64,000 nucleotides of DNA from Coniochaeta sp. PMI_546 (Eukaryota; Ascomycota; Sordariomycetes; Coniochaetales; Coniochaetaceae): positions 1,178,001 through 1,242,000 of the forward strand of contig MU271145.1 in assembly GCA_021432605.1 (NCBI GenBank). The letters are read 5' to 3'. The notes under the pieces were generated by a model. That model was given only the letters and a program-made list of their open reading frames with translations. It had not been told where the DNA came from and searched no databases. A program made the position numbers and the translations under genes. This document shows positions 11,909 through 22,277 of the stretch, piece after piece. How positions within the stretch are numbered: the stretch's first letter is position 1; each line of letters starts with the position of its first letter.

Positions 11909-14900
11909 ATGGCCTTCGATCTCTCAAACGGCTTTTCGGCCGTGAATGGCCCTTCTGCCAGCCTTGCCGGCGTCGGACACGACCTCCCCATCTTCGACGT
12001 CGAGCGAGTCCAGCTGCAGTTCTCCATCGCTGCAGACTTTGTAGCTGCCCAGGTGGCCAACAATGTGCTGGTCATCGCACTATCCAACGGCCGCATCCTG
12101 CGCATAGACCTGAACCGGCCCGAGGACATCGACGGTAAGGCACCAGGCTACGCCCCCATACATAGGTGATAGCACATCTAATAGCGAGGGATTGCGTTGG
12201 TAGACATCGACCTCCCGAAGAAGCCATCCGAGATTGGCGTCATCCGGCGCATGTTTCTGGATCCCACAGCCTCCCACCTCGTCGTGTGCACCTCCGGCGG
12301 CGAGAACTACTACCTGCACTCCCAGTCGCGCCAGCCGCGACACCTCGCCCGCCTGCGCGGCGTCTCCATTGAGAGCGTCGCCTGGAATCCGGCTCTGCCG
12401 ACAGCGTCGACGCGAGAGATTCTGATCGGCGCCTCGGACGGAAACATCTACGAGAGCTACATCGAGACCTCGACCGAGTTCTACCGCAAGGAGGACAAGT
12501 ACCTCAAAGTGCTGCAGAAGCTGCCCGACGGCCCGGTAACGGGACTCTGGGTCGATGCTCTGCCCGGGCGACCCGACACGAGACGCGTGCTCATCAGCAC
12601 GCAAAGCAGGCTGTTCCATCTGGTCGGCAAGGTCGGCAGGGGCCACGATGGCAGTGGATCCATCTACACGAAACTCTTCGACGGGGAACAGCCCGTCATC
12701 CACGAGCTCTCGCGCTCTTCCACTGCGGCTGCGTCGGCACTGGCGATATCGCCAGACGCCCAGGACAGCTCTAAGCCATACGAGGAGATGGCGCCGGACA
12801 GGGCGTTTGCCTGGCTGTCGTCCCAAGGCGTTTACCACGGGACTCTGCTCGTCAACTCTGGGGGTTCAGACCTGGGCAACAAGGTCTTTGCCGAGTCGAA
12901 ACTGCTGCCTAGATCACAACTTGCCTCCTCGGACAACACCGGGAGGCGGAAATCTGCCACAGAGTATATCGACGCCATCGCTCTTACGCAGTGGCATGTC
13001 GTCAGCCTGGTTGGCAACCGCGTGGTTGCTACCAACAGGCTCACCGGCTCGGTTGTGTATGACCAGGTGATCCTCGATCCCGGACAAAAGGCCATCGGTC
13101 TCTGCGTGGATCTGCAGAAGAACACCTTCTGGCTATTCACGTCGCAGGAGATCTTCGAGATTGTCGTCAGGGACGAGGATCGGGATATATGGAAGATTAT
13201 GCTGAGCATGCAGAAATTCGACGCGGCACTCCAGTATGCCCACTCGCCCGCCCAGAAGGACGCTGTGGCGACAGCTTCGGGCGACTACCTGATCAGCAAG
13301 GGTCTATATACTGAAGCGGCGGGCGTCTATGGCCGGAGCAGCAAACCATTCGAGGAAGTCGCCCTTACCTTCATCGACAATAACCAGCCGGATGCCCTGC
13401 GCAAGTATCTACTAGCCAAGCTGGGCACCTACAAGAAGACGTCGGTCATGCAGAGGATCATGATCGCGAGCTGGTTGGTGGAGGTGTACATGGCGAAGCT
13501 CAACTCTTTGGATGATACCATAATCACGAAAGCCGAGCTGTCGGAGACGCTCAGCCCAGCGCAGAGCGAGGAACACTTGACCGCCATCCGGAGCGAATAC
13601 CAAAGTTTCGTCACCAAGTACAAGTCTGAACTGGACAAGCAGACTGTGTACGACGTGATCAGCAGTCACGGCAGAGAAGAGGAGTTGCTATTCTTTGCAG
13701 ACGTTATAAACGACTATAACTACGTTTTGTCCTACTGGATACAGCGCGAGCGGTGGTCAGATGCGCTCAGGGTCCTGAAGAGGCAGACTGACCCCGAGGT
13801 ATTCTACCGTTACAGCAGCGTCCTGATGACGCATGTCGCGGCAGAGCTCGTCGACATATTGATGCGCCAGGCCAACCTGAAGCCACGGAATCTCATACCT
13901 GCGCTTCTCGAGTACGACCGGAATTACAAAGGGCCCCTTGCCCAGAACCAAGCGATCCGCTACCTGCAGTACGTGGTGAACCAGCTCAACTCAACCGACT
14001 CAGCCATCCACAACACCCTGGTCTCCATGTACGCCTCGCACCCCTCCAAAGACGAAGCAGCTCTGCTAGCCTACCTCGAATCCCAAGGCGACGAGCCGCG
14101 CTTCGACCCAGATTTCGCCCTCCGCCTCTGCATCCAGCACCACCGCGTCCTCTCCTGCGTGCACATCTACACCAACATGGGCCAGTACGTGCAAGCCGTC
14201 GACCTAGCCCTGTCGCACGACGAGATCGACCTCGCGGCCGTCATCGCCGACAGGCCCATGTCCAACCCTCCCCTGCGCAAGAAGCTCTGGCTCGCCGTGG
14301 CGCGCAAGGTGATCTCGCAGTCCAACGGGATCAAGACGGCCATCGAGTTCCGCAAGCGGTGCGACCTGCTCAAGATCGAGGACCTGATTCCCTTCTTCCC
14401 GGACTTTGTGGTGATCGACGACTTCAAGGACGAGATCTGCGACGCGCTCGAGGACTACAGCCGCAACATCGAGTCGCTGAAGAAGGAGATGGACGAGTCG
14501 AGCCAGACGGCGGCCAACATCAAGGTCGACATCGCGGCCCTGGACCACCGGTACGCCGTCGTGGAGCCCGGGGAGAGGTGCTTCGAGTGCGGGCTGCCGC
14601 TGCTCAGCCGGCAGTTCTTTGTGTTCCCTTGCCAGCACGCCTTTCACTCGGATTGTCTCGGGCGGAAGGTGCTGGAGCAGGCCGGGGTGGGCAAGAGCAA
14701 GAGGATTAGGGAGTGTCAGGTGCAGATCAGCAAGGGCTTGGTGAGCGGTGCCAAGAGGGAGGCTATGATTGCTGAGTTGGATTCGTTGATTGCTTCTGCT
14801 TGGTAAGTTTGTGTCGTTACTGGTGTCGTTTTTGGAAAAAATTCGAAGTGTGTGCTAACGGCGGCACTTATTTGCAGTATACTGTGTAGCGACTACGCCA

Positions 14901-14962
14901 TCAAGCGGATCGACGAGCCATTCATTAAGGAGGGAGAGGACAAGAATGAGTGGGCTCTCTGA
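11909..14962 (+). CDS. VPS18: Vacuolar protein sorting protein VPS18 (Pep3), CORVET/HOPS subunit
   Basis: Three exons 11909..12134, 12204..14802, 14878..14962; introns of 69 and 75 nt; 969 aa. The N-terminal half is a beta-propeller (VLVIALSNGRILRIDL, FLDPTASHLVVCTSGGENYY, then the Pep3/Vps18 region with WLSSQGVYHG). The second half is an alpha-solenoid with clathrin-repeat character (HGREEELLFFADVINDYNYV, FALRLCIQHHRVLSCVHIY). A C-terminal RING-type zinc finger starts near residue 866 with CFECGLPLLSRQFFVFPCQH and closes across the last splice with CILCSDYAIKRI. Vps18 is a core tether of CORVET and HOPS at endosomes and vacuoles. The last intron sits inside the RING, and splicing regenerates its final CxxC pair. 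Confidence 0.93.
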
Positions 14963-15129
14963 GATGCGTTTGAATGATGTTGAACAGTCACGCGGGAGCG
15001 AACAGAGCCGTGGGCAAGGCTGTGGAGGAAGAGGTAGAGTAGATACCCATGTATGCGATATAATGGAAGGAGCACAAAATTGCCACCCTTCAATGGAATC
15101 CTTTGTTTATATCTAGGTGATCGAGCGGT

Positions 15130-15909
15130 TCAGTATGGACATTCCGTAACGCCGATCTTCGACCTCGTCAGCATCAAGATGGCCACGATAACACCATATA
15201 ACCCCATCACCTCGGCCAGGATCAACAAGAGTATCATGCCGATGTACAGTCGGGGCTGCTGGCTGCTGGCTCGCACTGTGAAACATGGTCATCAGTTTGC
15301 ACCACACATTTGAGTCCTGCGCATACCTCGAGGAAAAGGCCAGCTTACCTCCAGCATCACCGACAATCCCAATGGCGAACCCGGCCGCCAGCCCGCACAG
15401 CCCGACGCACAGCCCGGCCCCGAGCTGCAGGAAGCCGGTGTACAGTGCCATCTTCTCGGCGAGGCCGCCGGATATGATGACGCTTGCGACGAGGCCGTAT
15501 ATGGAGAGGATTTGGGCCATGATGGCGCAAATACTAAAGCCCGCCCCCAACCGTCAGTCACCCGTTATTGACCGGTCTGAGTTATGGGGGGGAAAGGGGT
15601 GAATAGAAGGCGTACGTGTTCTGCATCAGCCGGTCGGGCCGGAGTATGCCAGAGGAGAAGATGGCGCCGCTTGACTTGGCGGTGCCGTAGGAGGCGCCGA
15701 GAACGGTGAATATGATGGAGCAGGCGCAGCCCAATGCTCCGAAGAAGGACTAAAAGGAGGTTAGATTGTTGGGGTGCTCCGTCGGGGTTGAAGAGGGGAG
15801 CTCACGGCGTAGGCTGGACTGTATTGTGGTTGTCTTAGCCAAGGGAGCTTCTGGTAGGGGGAGGCCCGGGTTCAGAGACATACCAGCGATCCAAGTTGAT
15901 GATGTCCAT
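15130..15909 (-). CDS. V-ATPase proteolipid subunit c-like, divergent
   Basis: Five exons on the minus strand: 15909..15884, 15818..15806 (13 nt), 15749..15616, 15533..15349, 15275..15130; 167 aa. Joined sequence reads [20 protein letters not shown], then four hydrophobic helices: [49 protein letters not shown] with [10 protein letters not shown], and [19 protein letters not shown]. The last holds the proton-binding Glu at residue 141. The opening CPxYAxFFGALGC and the [10 protein letters not shown] and QQPRLYIGM motifs are closest to subunit c (Vma3), not c' (Vma11) or c'' (Vma16, which has an extra helix). But the first loop, [20 protein letters not shown], departs from the usual GVGIAAMGVLRPDLIMK, so this may be a paralogue of the main c subunit. 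Confidence 0.85.
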
Positions 15910-18239
15910 GCTTGCAGAATAATGGATTCTTTGGAGACACTGGGGTTCGCCGTTGGGTGTAAGTAGACCAGGCAGTTTGGTGTCACTTCCGCGACCGGGG
16001 ATCTGATATCAAACAGTCGCGAATGGAACACGAGCGTCTTCGTAGACGAGAATAGACACATGGCAATTGTTATGATGTAGGATGTAGACCTTCGACATAT
16101 ATATCTAAGTATGAACAGCACCGTCAAGGTACGGCTGACGAGTCTCCTGAGGCAGAAGGATAACGTTGATTGGTCTGCTTGTCGGACTTGTAAGCCAAGC
16201 AACATCGGTCACCCATCGGGCATCCTTTTTCCAGCCTCATACTTGCTGAGCAGCGCTCAAAGTCTGCTGCCTAAATATATCTCTAGTATATGTAAATGAA
16301 GCGTAACTGTGTGAAGACCTCGCCGCAGGGCAAGGAGTTGAACAGGTACTGCAGCTCTAATGGTAAGACAAATATTTAAGCATCCATATCCTAGTACCAC
16401 ATGATATAGCTTCCACATTGCCGATTGATGACTGTCCGTACATCTTGTAGAGTTGAAGTAGCTTCCGTGTGCGGCTGTAGCCAATTTTCCGTGCCGGATA
16501 CGTGGGGTCATCCGATCCGGACAGACACCGGACCTGAGCCCACCCCGGCCTTCTGATCCCGGTGGAATACGACCGCCGCAAGCGATTCGATTGTCAAGTC
16601 TCTCGATGCGGCCCTCATTGTACGAAACTGCAATGATGGACAAACAGTTTATTCGAGATGCAAGTAAAGCTCGTGGTGTCAGCCAAGGGGCGCACGCCTT
16701 TTTGGCTCTGGTTCCTGCACCGAGCGGCGCAGATACGGGATGGCACACATCGGATCTGACTGCCTAGCGACATTTGGCGATGTCCAGCACTGACTAAGGT
16801 ACCTTACTTAAGATATTCACTGATGGTCGTTACGCACCGCATCCATCCAATATCACAAGAATGCTGCCGGCTTTGCAGCCTCGCCGCCCATTGCCGGATT
16901 GAGCAAGAAATGCTGAGCTCATCACAAGAGGCATCGCATGTCTGAGGAGACCAAGCAAATCGGAAGGGCAAGTGCCGTGGACAGCCAATGGCAACCCATC
17001 AAATTACGTTGCCAAGCAATGGTTCCAGGAACGTCTGATCCGCCGCCAGCGCCGTGTCAGATCTGGCCAGGGCTACTGCCGTTCCGGCAACCCGCACTTT
17101 GATGTTTCACGTCACACATCGCCCCCAAACGGGTTAGAGCACTTTGCTTTTTTATGTCTTTGAGCAGGAACCTGGAAGAGACGCGCAAACCTGCACTCCA
17201 CCTCAACCTCACTTCGTCCAAGCTGGACGCGCGTCACCAACCAGACAAGCCTTAGAACTAACGTCGACTACTGACTCGGGAATTGGCACATCGCGAGACA
17301 GGCTGTCTCTCAGTGCATCGTCCAAAGATGCGTAGAGGGAAGCATATCAGAGAGAACAGTTCTCAAGTGAAAACCAACTCTCTCGCGTCTAATTGTCCAC
17401 GGGAATTGGTGGCAAGATCCCAAGCAAATGGTCTTCCATACCGCGTCTCATAGGCACCACGAAGTCGGGTCCTTAAACAGCGTTGCATCGAAGCCCATGG
17501 TCCATGGATGGGGACAGGGAGAGTACACTAGACGCTTGTTTCGTCTCTACTTTTCTGAATGCGTTTGTCCCCGTCCGGACCAGTCTCTTTCAAACTTGTA
17601 GGCCCTGGCGCTCAATGCCAAGCCCTGCTCTGTTAATGGCTTGACTGCCACCTCTGGCCCTCTGTGTGTCGAGGACTCCAGACGCTCGGATTTCAGTCCT
17701 TTTCCACCCTACAATACTCCGCCTATGAGACTCCAAGATACTTGGCGATGATCCGGGATCACGCTGGTACGCACCACAGTCTCTCTCCTTCTTGGCGGAG
17801 GTACCCTCACTGCACGACTGGAATGAACCTGGTGCATTTCTAACTATAGTCTGTTTCTTGGTTCCTGCGACTTCTAACTCTTTTCCTGCCCACTTCCCGG
17901 ACTTGCATATCGTCTTCTCTCACACGATCGCACTATAGCAACTGAGCTGTCGCCACTTGAGTTCGGTCAGGACTTACACACCTCCGCTATAATCTTGAAC
18001 TGCGTCGTCGACTTACGAATCCTCTCACCACACTGCGGGTCCATCCGCCTCCTCCCCCCTCACACAGCCTTCCTGGCCATCACAAATATAGTAGCCATCC
18101 AGTGCTCTCCCTCCACCCTGACTCCGCCTCTACAAATTCCTGCGGTCATCCATGTTATAGTACGAGCCTCGGGGTTCACGACATCTCTTCTGGTGTTGGT
18201 GGAATAGAGAAGGCCGCTCAGGTTTGGGACAATAAGACA
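15910..18239. other. Long divergent intergenic region (proteolipid / aspartic protease)
   Basis: 2.33 kb without a supported gene. A CTAAGGTACCTTACTTAAG palindrome-like motif lies at about 16794-16812. The last 400 bases before 18240 are pyrimidine-rich (many CT/TC runs), as in leaders of fungal secreted-protein genes. All open frames are short and lack recognisable products on either strand. Confidence 0.5.
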
Positions 18240-19709
18240 ATGAGGACCTCAATAACCCTGGCCGTACTGGCCTGGCTATCGGCCTCCGAGGCGCTGGCGG
18301 TCCGGGAGAGGCAACAAGGCGCACCGCGGGTCGTGAGCTTGGATATAGAAAGAACAAGACTGAGCAATCCGTTGCAAAGGGACCGGCTACGGAGGAGAGG
18401 TTCCGTCCAGGCGACTCTTGACAACGAGGTCGGTACCGGCAAGCCACCCTCCCACTCGAGCGCTCGCTAGCTAACCCAGAACCAGGAGACGTTGTACTTC
18501 CTAAACGCCACCATCGGCACACCGGCGCAAGGCATAAGGTTACACGTCGACACCGGCAGCAGCGACCTATGGGTGAACACCCCGAGCTCCAAGCTGTGCC
18601 TCCTCCGCTCCGCCCCGTGCCAATTCGCCGGCACATACACCGCCAACTCCTCGTCCACCTACGAGTACGTCGGCAGCTACTTCAACATCTCCTACGTGGA
18701 CGGCTCGGGCGCGAGCGGCGACTACGTGTCGGATACGGTCACGATAGGCGGCCAGAAACTCGACCGCCTGCAGTTCGGGGTCGGGTACTCCAGCACCTCG
18801 GCCCAGGGCATCCTGGGCATCGGGTACGAGGTCAACGAGGTCCAGGTCGGCCGCGCGCAGAAGCCGGCGTACCGCAACCTGCCCTCGCAGATGGTGGCCG
18901 ACGGGCTGATCCAGTCGGCCTCGTACTCGCTCTGGCTGAACGACCTGGACTCAAACAGGGGCAGCATCCTCTTCGGCGGCGTCGACAGCGGCAAGTACGA
19001 CGGCCAGCTGCAGACGCTCCCCATCCAGTCGCAGTCGGGCGTCTTCGCCGAGTTCCTCATCACCCTGACGGGCCTCAGGCTGGGCACCCAGGCGATAGCA
19101 AACAACACCGCCCTGGCCGTCCTCCTCGACTCGGGCTCGTCCCTCACCTACCTCCCCGACACCATGGTGCAGGACATCTACAGCGCCGTCGGTGCCCAGT
19201 TCGACGCCGACGAGGGGGCGGCCTACGTCCCCTGCTCGCTAGCCGCCGACAAGCGCAACCTGACCTTCACCTTCTCCTCGCCCGCCATCGCCGTCGAGAT
19301 GAACGAGCTGGTCCTCGACCTGATCACTACGGGGGGCAAGCGGCCCACCTTCCAGAACGGCGTGACGGCCTGCCTGTTCGGCATCGCGCCCGCGGGGCAG
19401 GGGACCAACGTCCTGGGCGACACCTTCCTGAGGAGCGCCTACGTGGTCTACGACCTGGACAACAACGAGGTCTCGCTGGCGCAGACGAGGTTCAACTCGA
19501 GCTCGACCAGCGTCAAGGAGATCACCGCCGGGAACATCCCGGGTGCTACGGCCGTGACGAACAGTGTCACTGCTACCTCCGGCCTGGTGGGGTCGAATGC
19601 GAGTGGGTTGGGGTCGTCGTCTGCTGCGAGCGGATCGGGAATCGCGGCTGTGCGGGGTGGGATGGTGGCCGGGGTGGCTTTTGCTGCTGGACTTGTGCTT
19701 CTGGTATAA
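18240..19709 (+). CDS. Secreted, GPI-anchored aspartic protease (yapsin-like, pepsin family A1)
   Basis: Exons 18240..18428 and 18486..19709, phase 0; 470 aa. Residues 1-20 form a signal peptide (MRTSITLAVLAWLSASEALA); a short propeptide with a basic RDRLRRRG, a possible kexin site, follows. The mature enzyme starts near ETLYFLNATIGTPAQ. Both catalytic motifs are present: HVDTGSSDLW (Asp85) and VLLDSGSSLTYLP (Asp278). The tail is Ser/Thr/Gly-rich and ends in a hydrophobic stretch GGMVAGVAFAAGLVLLV with no charged residue after it, typical of a GPI attachment signal. Family members act at the cell surface or wall. The intron donor would be GTCGGT, which is weak; the branch CTAAC at about 18471 supports the 18485 acceptor. 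Codon use is strongly GC-ending. Confidence 0.88.
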
Positions 19710-20371
19710 AGAGGGGCAAGGTAGAGCACGGTTGATGGAGGACCAGAACCATGTTCGAGTATATGTTCTCGCATATCCCTTTTCCCTATTTGTCGAGCGG
19801 CATTTGCATTGGAGCGGCGCAGAGTGTCTTAGCGGTAGGGAGCGTTTGCATTAACAGTGCTTTTTCTGTGTTTTTTTTTCTGGCTGAGATACGATAAGAC
19901 AGAACTGGTTCGTCTTGGCATGGCGTCAAGGGGCTGGAGCTAGTTGAGCATGTTATATAGAAGGGACTGCACAAGTAGATATAGCAAGAACGTGGACAAA
20001 CGTCGAGTCTGGTTCTTCCTTCATTTCCTTGCAAGTGATCCATCTAACTCCAGTCAGCCTACGAGCGCAGCATTCCTCGGGTTTATTGTGACCCTCGTGA
20101 TCGTCACACCGCGAGAGACTACATGAAGTGTCGATGTCGATGTCATTGTGAAGTGGTTTTCAACTATGCTACTTCTATGCCACCGAAGCAGAGATTAATA
20201 CCTCATCGTCAGACCGTTCGGGACTCTCTGGTCGGGCAGGTCAAGACAACGTTACTATGTCTAAGTAACAAGCATAGCGTCTCAACGCAAGAGCATTCGC
20301 ATACGATGCGTACCACAAAACCTCCATCTAAAAGAGAACGCCCTCCATTACACGCTCCCATCCAAGGACCA
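19710..20371. other. Convergent intergenic region
   Basis: 662 bases between the protease 3' end and the 3' end of the cyclotransferase gene. Contains a T10 run near 19871-19880. Short open frames only; nothing recognised. Confidence 0.5.
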
Positions 20372-21079
20372 TCACCCCTCCAACTCAGGAATAAACGGCC
20401 TCATAACCTCCTCAACATACCACCCCGGCAACGGCGCGAACGAGTCCGAAGTGCTCGCCTCCCGAATCCCCCGGTTCATCCGGTGCACATACTCCGGCCT
20501 CGGCGCCGAAGGCCTGGTCCTCTTCCTGTCGACATACACCAGAGCCACGCGCTCCAGCGTCTCACTCGCCCCCATCTCCTCCTTCTCCAGCTGCTGCTCC
20601 GACCCTCCTCCTCCCCGGCGCCGGATCGAGACGACCATCTCGACCTTCTCGTAGGCTTGCGGCACGCCCTCGTACACGTCCAGGGACTCCTCGTCGTCCT
20701 CCGAGATCTCGTACAGCACGCCGAAAACGCCTGGGTTATGCCACCGTCCCGTGCCGTCGTTGGTGTCGAAGTCGGCGTCGGGGACGATGTTGGCGAAGCC
20801 GCGCTGGTTGATGATGAATGACCAGCCGCCTATCCAGCCTAGGTGGCTTGGTTTGGCGTCCGGGCAGCGGTCTGCCATCTGAGTGGTGGATAGGTTGCTT
20901 CCGTAGGCGAAGTAGAGTCTGCTTTGAGGGGTGGCGGAGGGTAGAGGTGGTGCCATGGTAGTGTTGGCGGTCTCGGTGTTGGTGGTAAGGTCTCCTCCAT
21001 CGCTGCTGGCTTGGTTGATAGTTGTGGTCTTGCCGCTGGTGTTGATGGACGGGTGTGCGAGGTGTCGTGATGCCGACAT
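20372..21079 (-). CDS. Gamma-glutamylcyclotransferase-like (AIG2/GGCT fold) protein
   Basis: Single exon, 235 aa from the outermost ATG; an internal Met42 (MAPPLPS) is an alternative start since the first 41 residues are Ser/Thr/Asn-rich and not part of the fold. The domain opens with LYFAYGSNLS (residues 55-64), the substrate-binding YGSN loop of gamma-glutamylcyclotransferases. It continues with WSFIINQRGFANIVPD and GVFGVLYEIS, and carries the catalytic acid in LDVYEGVPQAYEK (Glu137). Enzymes of this fold release 5-oxoproline from gamma-glutamyl compounds in glutathione turnover. The precise substrate cannot be told from sequence. A Gln/Glu-rich insertion (GGGGSEQQLEKEE) interrupts the C-terminal half. 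Confidence 0.85.
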   Translation of the reverse strand: MSASRHLAHPSINTSGKTTTINQASSDGGDLTTNTETANTTMAPPLPSATPQSRLYFAYGSNLSTTQMADRCPDAKPSHLGWIGGWSFIINQRGFANIVPDADFDTNDGTGRWHNPGVFGVLYEISEDDEESLDVYEGVPQAYEKVEMVVSIRRRGGGGSEQQLEKEEMGASETLERVALVYVDRKRTRPSAPRPEYVHRMNRGIREASTSDSFAPLPGWYVEEVMRPFIPELEG

Positions 21080-22277
21080 TGTGATGATGAAGGTGCGAGA
21101 GATAGTCTATGGGATGTGGACAGGGGTTTTTTAATGAGGGAAGTTGTTTTATCGACTGGGCGCAGGCCGCAAGGCTCTGGTCACTGCACTGTCGTGGGAA
21201 CGCCTTGATGTATCCGCTGGCGGACCGACGGCAGCGGCTGAGATGGTGGTGGTGACTGTGACTGTCGTTGCGGTCACTGCCGTGGTTATCACTGTTGTGC
21301 CGCTGCGGTACTGATATTGTGTCTCGGAATAAGTGATATGTGTGGTTCGGGTGAGTGATACGAGGCAAGGCTCAGATCCAGACATTATAAAGGCTCGGAG
21401 ACAGCGTAGGTATGGCGCTCGCTGGCCCGACGAAAGCCGTCTTTTAGTTCGGCAATAGGCACAGCAACATCAGGCTTTGTCTTTGTGACTGGGGTAGAAA
21501 CCTGCGATGGTTTGTTTGCAAGGCAACCGGAAGTTTAGTAGCACAAGGCAACGGCATTGTCGGCAGGGCAGATACCACCATCCCGAGGAGGATACCTGAG
21601 CTGTCCAGCATGACATCGACTTGCCAGTTGCTGCTTCCTTCACAAAGCACTTACCTTTCATTGGCAACTTCCAGGCTACCTGGTATGGAAGGCACGCGAA
21701 CGCCAGGCAAGTCTTGTTGTCGTCCAAGATCAGAGCAGTTGCAGGTGGAGGTTGTCTGAAGGGTGCCCGTTTGTCAGTCATATTATACGTTTCAGTAGAG
21801 GAAATTAGGTAGTACATACTTCAAGTCAAGTCGTCACCTCAAAAGAAGCATGGAACGAAAGGGACTGAGATGTCATTCTGTTGCATTCGCTGTGAATCTA
21901 GTTTCTCCGAATGGCTCCTTTCTAATTAAGATCCATCCATCATCCATCCATGCTTCAGACATCGGGACCATCCAGCGACCCTTGCGAGAGCTATCTCGGA
22001 GCTTGTAAGGTAATGTAGGGAAAATATCGCAAATACCAATATCTGATTGAACTCCGTCCTGCCATTTCATGATTTCATCAACCCACAGATCTGTATAATG
22101 GTTTGTGTCTGCTTCCTGCCCGCTTCATCGCTCGCTGGCTCGCCTGCTAAGTCCGCACAGCACAGTGCAAAATTGCCAATAGGAGGCCTTGCGGCGCCTT
22201 CTGCATGGCAACGAAAAGGAAATAAAAAGACGAGACACTTCTCTCTGCCTGACTATCCAACTTCTTCATGAGGATGC
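21080..22277. other. Intergenic region with short minus-strand frames
   Basis: 1.2 kb between two minus-strand genes. Two minus-strand open frames have some compositional character. One at 21385..21149 is Thr/Val-rich (TTVITTAVTATTVTVTTTIS). One at 21817..21470 has several Cys and an internal GTAAGT. Neither has a recognised family, so I do not call them genes. A TTGTAAGGTAATG motif lies at about 22003. Confidence 0.4.

Noticed and set aside
15130-15909. Assignment of the proteolipid as Vma16 (c'') or Vma11 (c')
   Set aside because: No extra N-terminal helix as in Vma16, and the CPxYAxFFG start and QQPRLYIGM motif fit subunit c better.
18569-19735. 388-codon plus-strand frame overlapping the aspartic protease in another frame
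   Set aside because: It is an out-of-frame shadow caused by GC-rich third positions; the protease frame has both catalytic motifs and a signal peptide.
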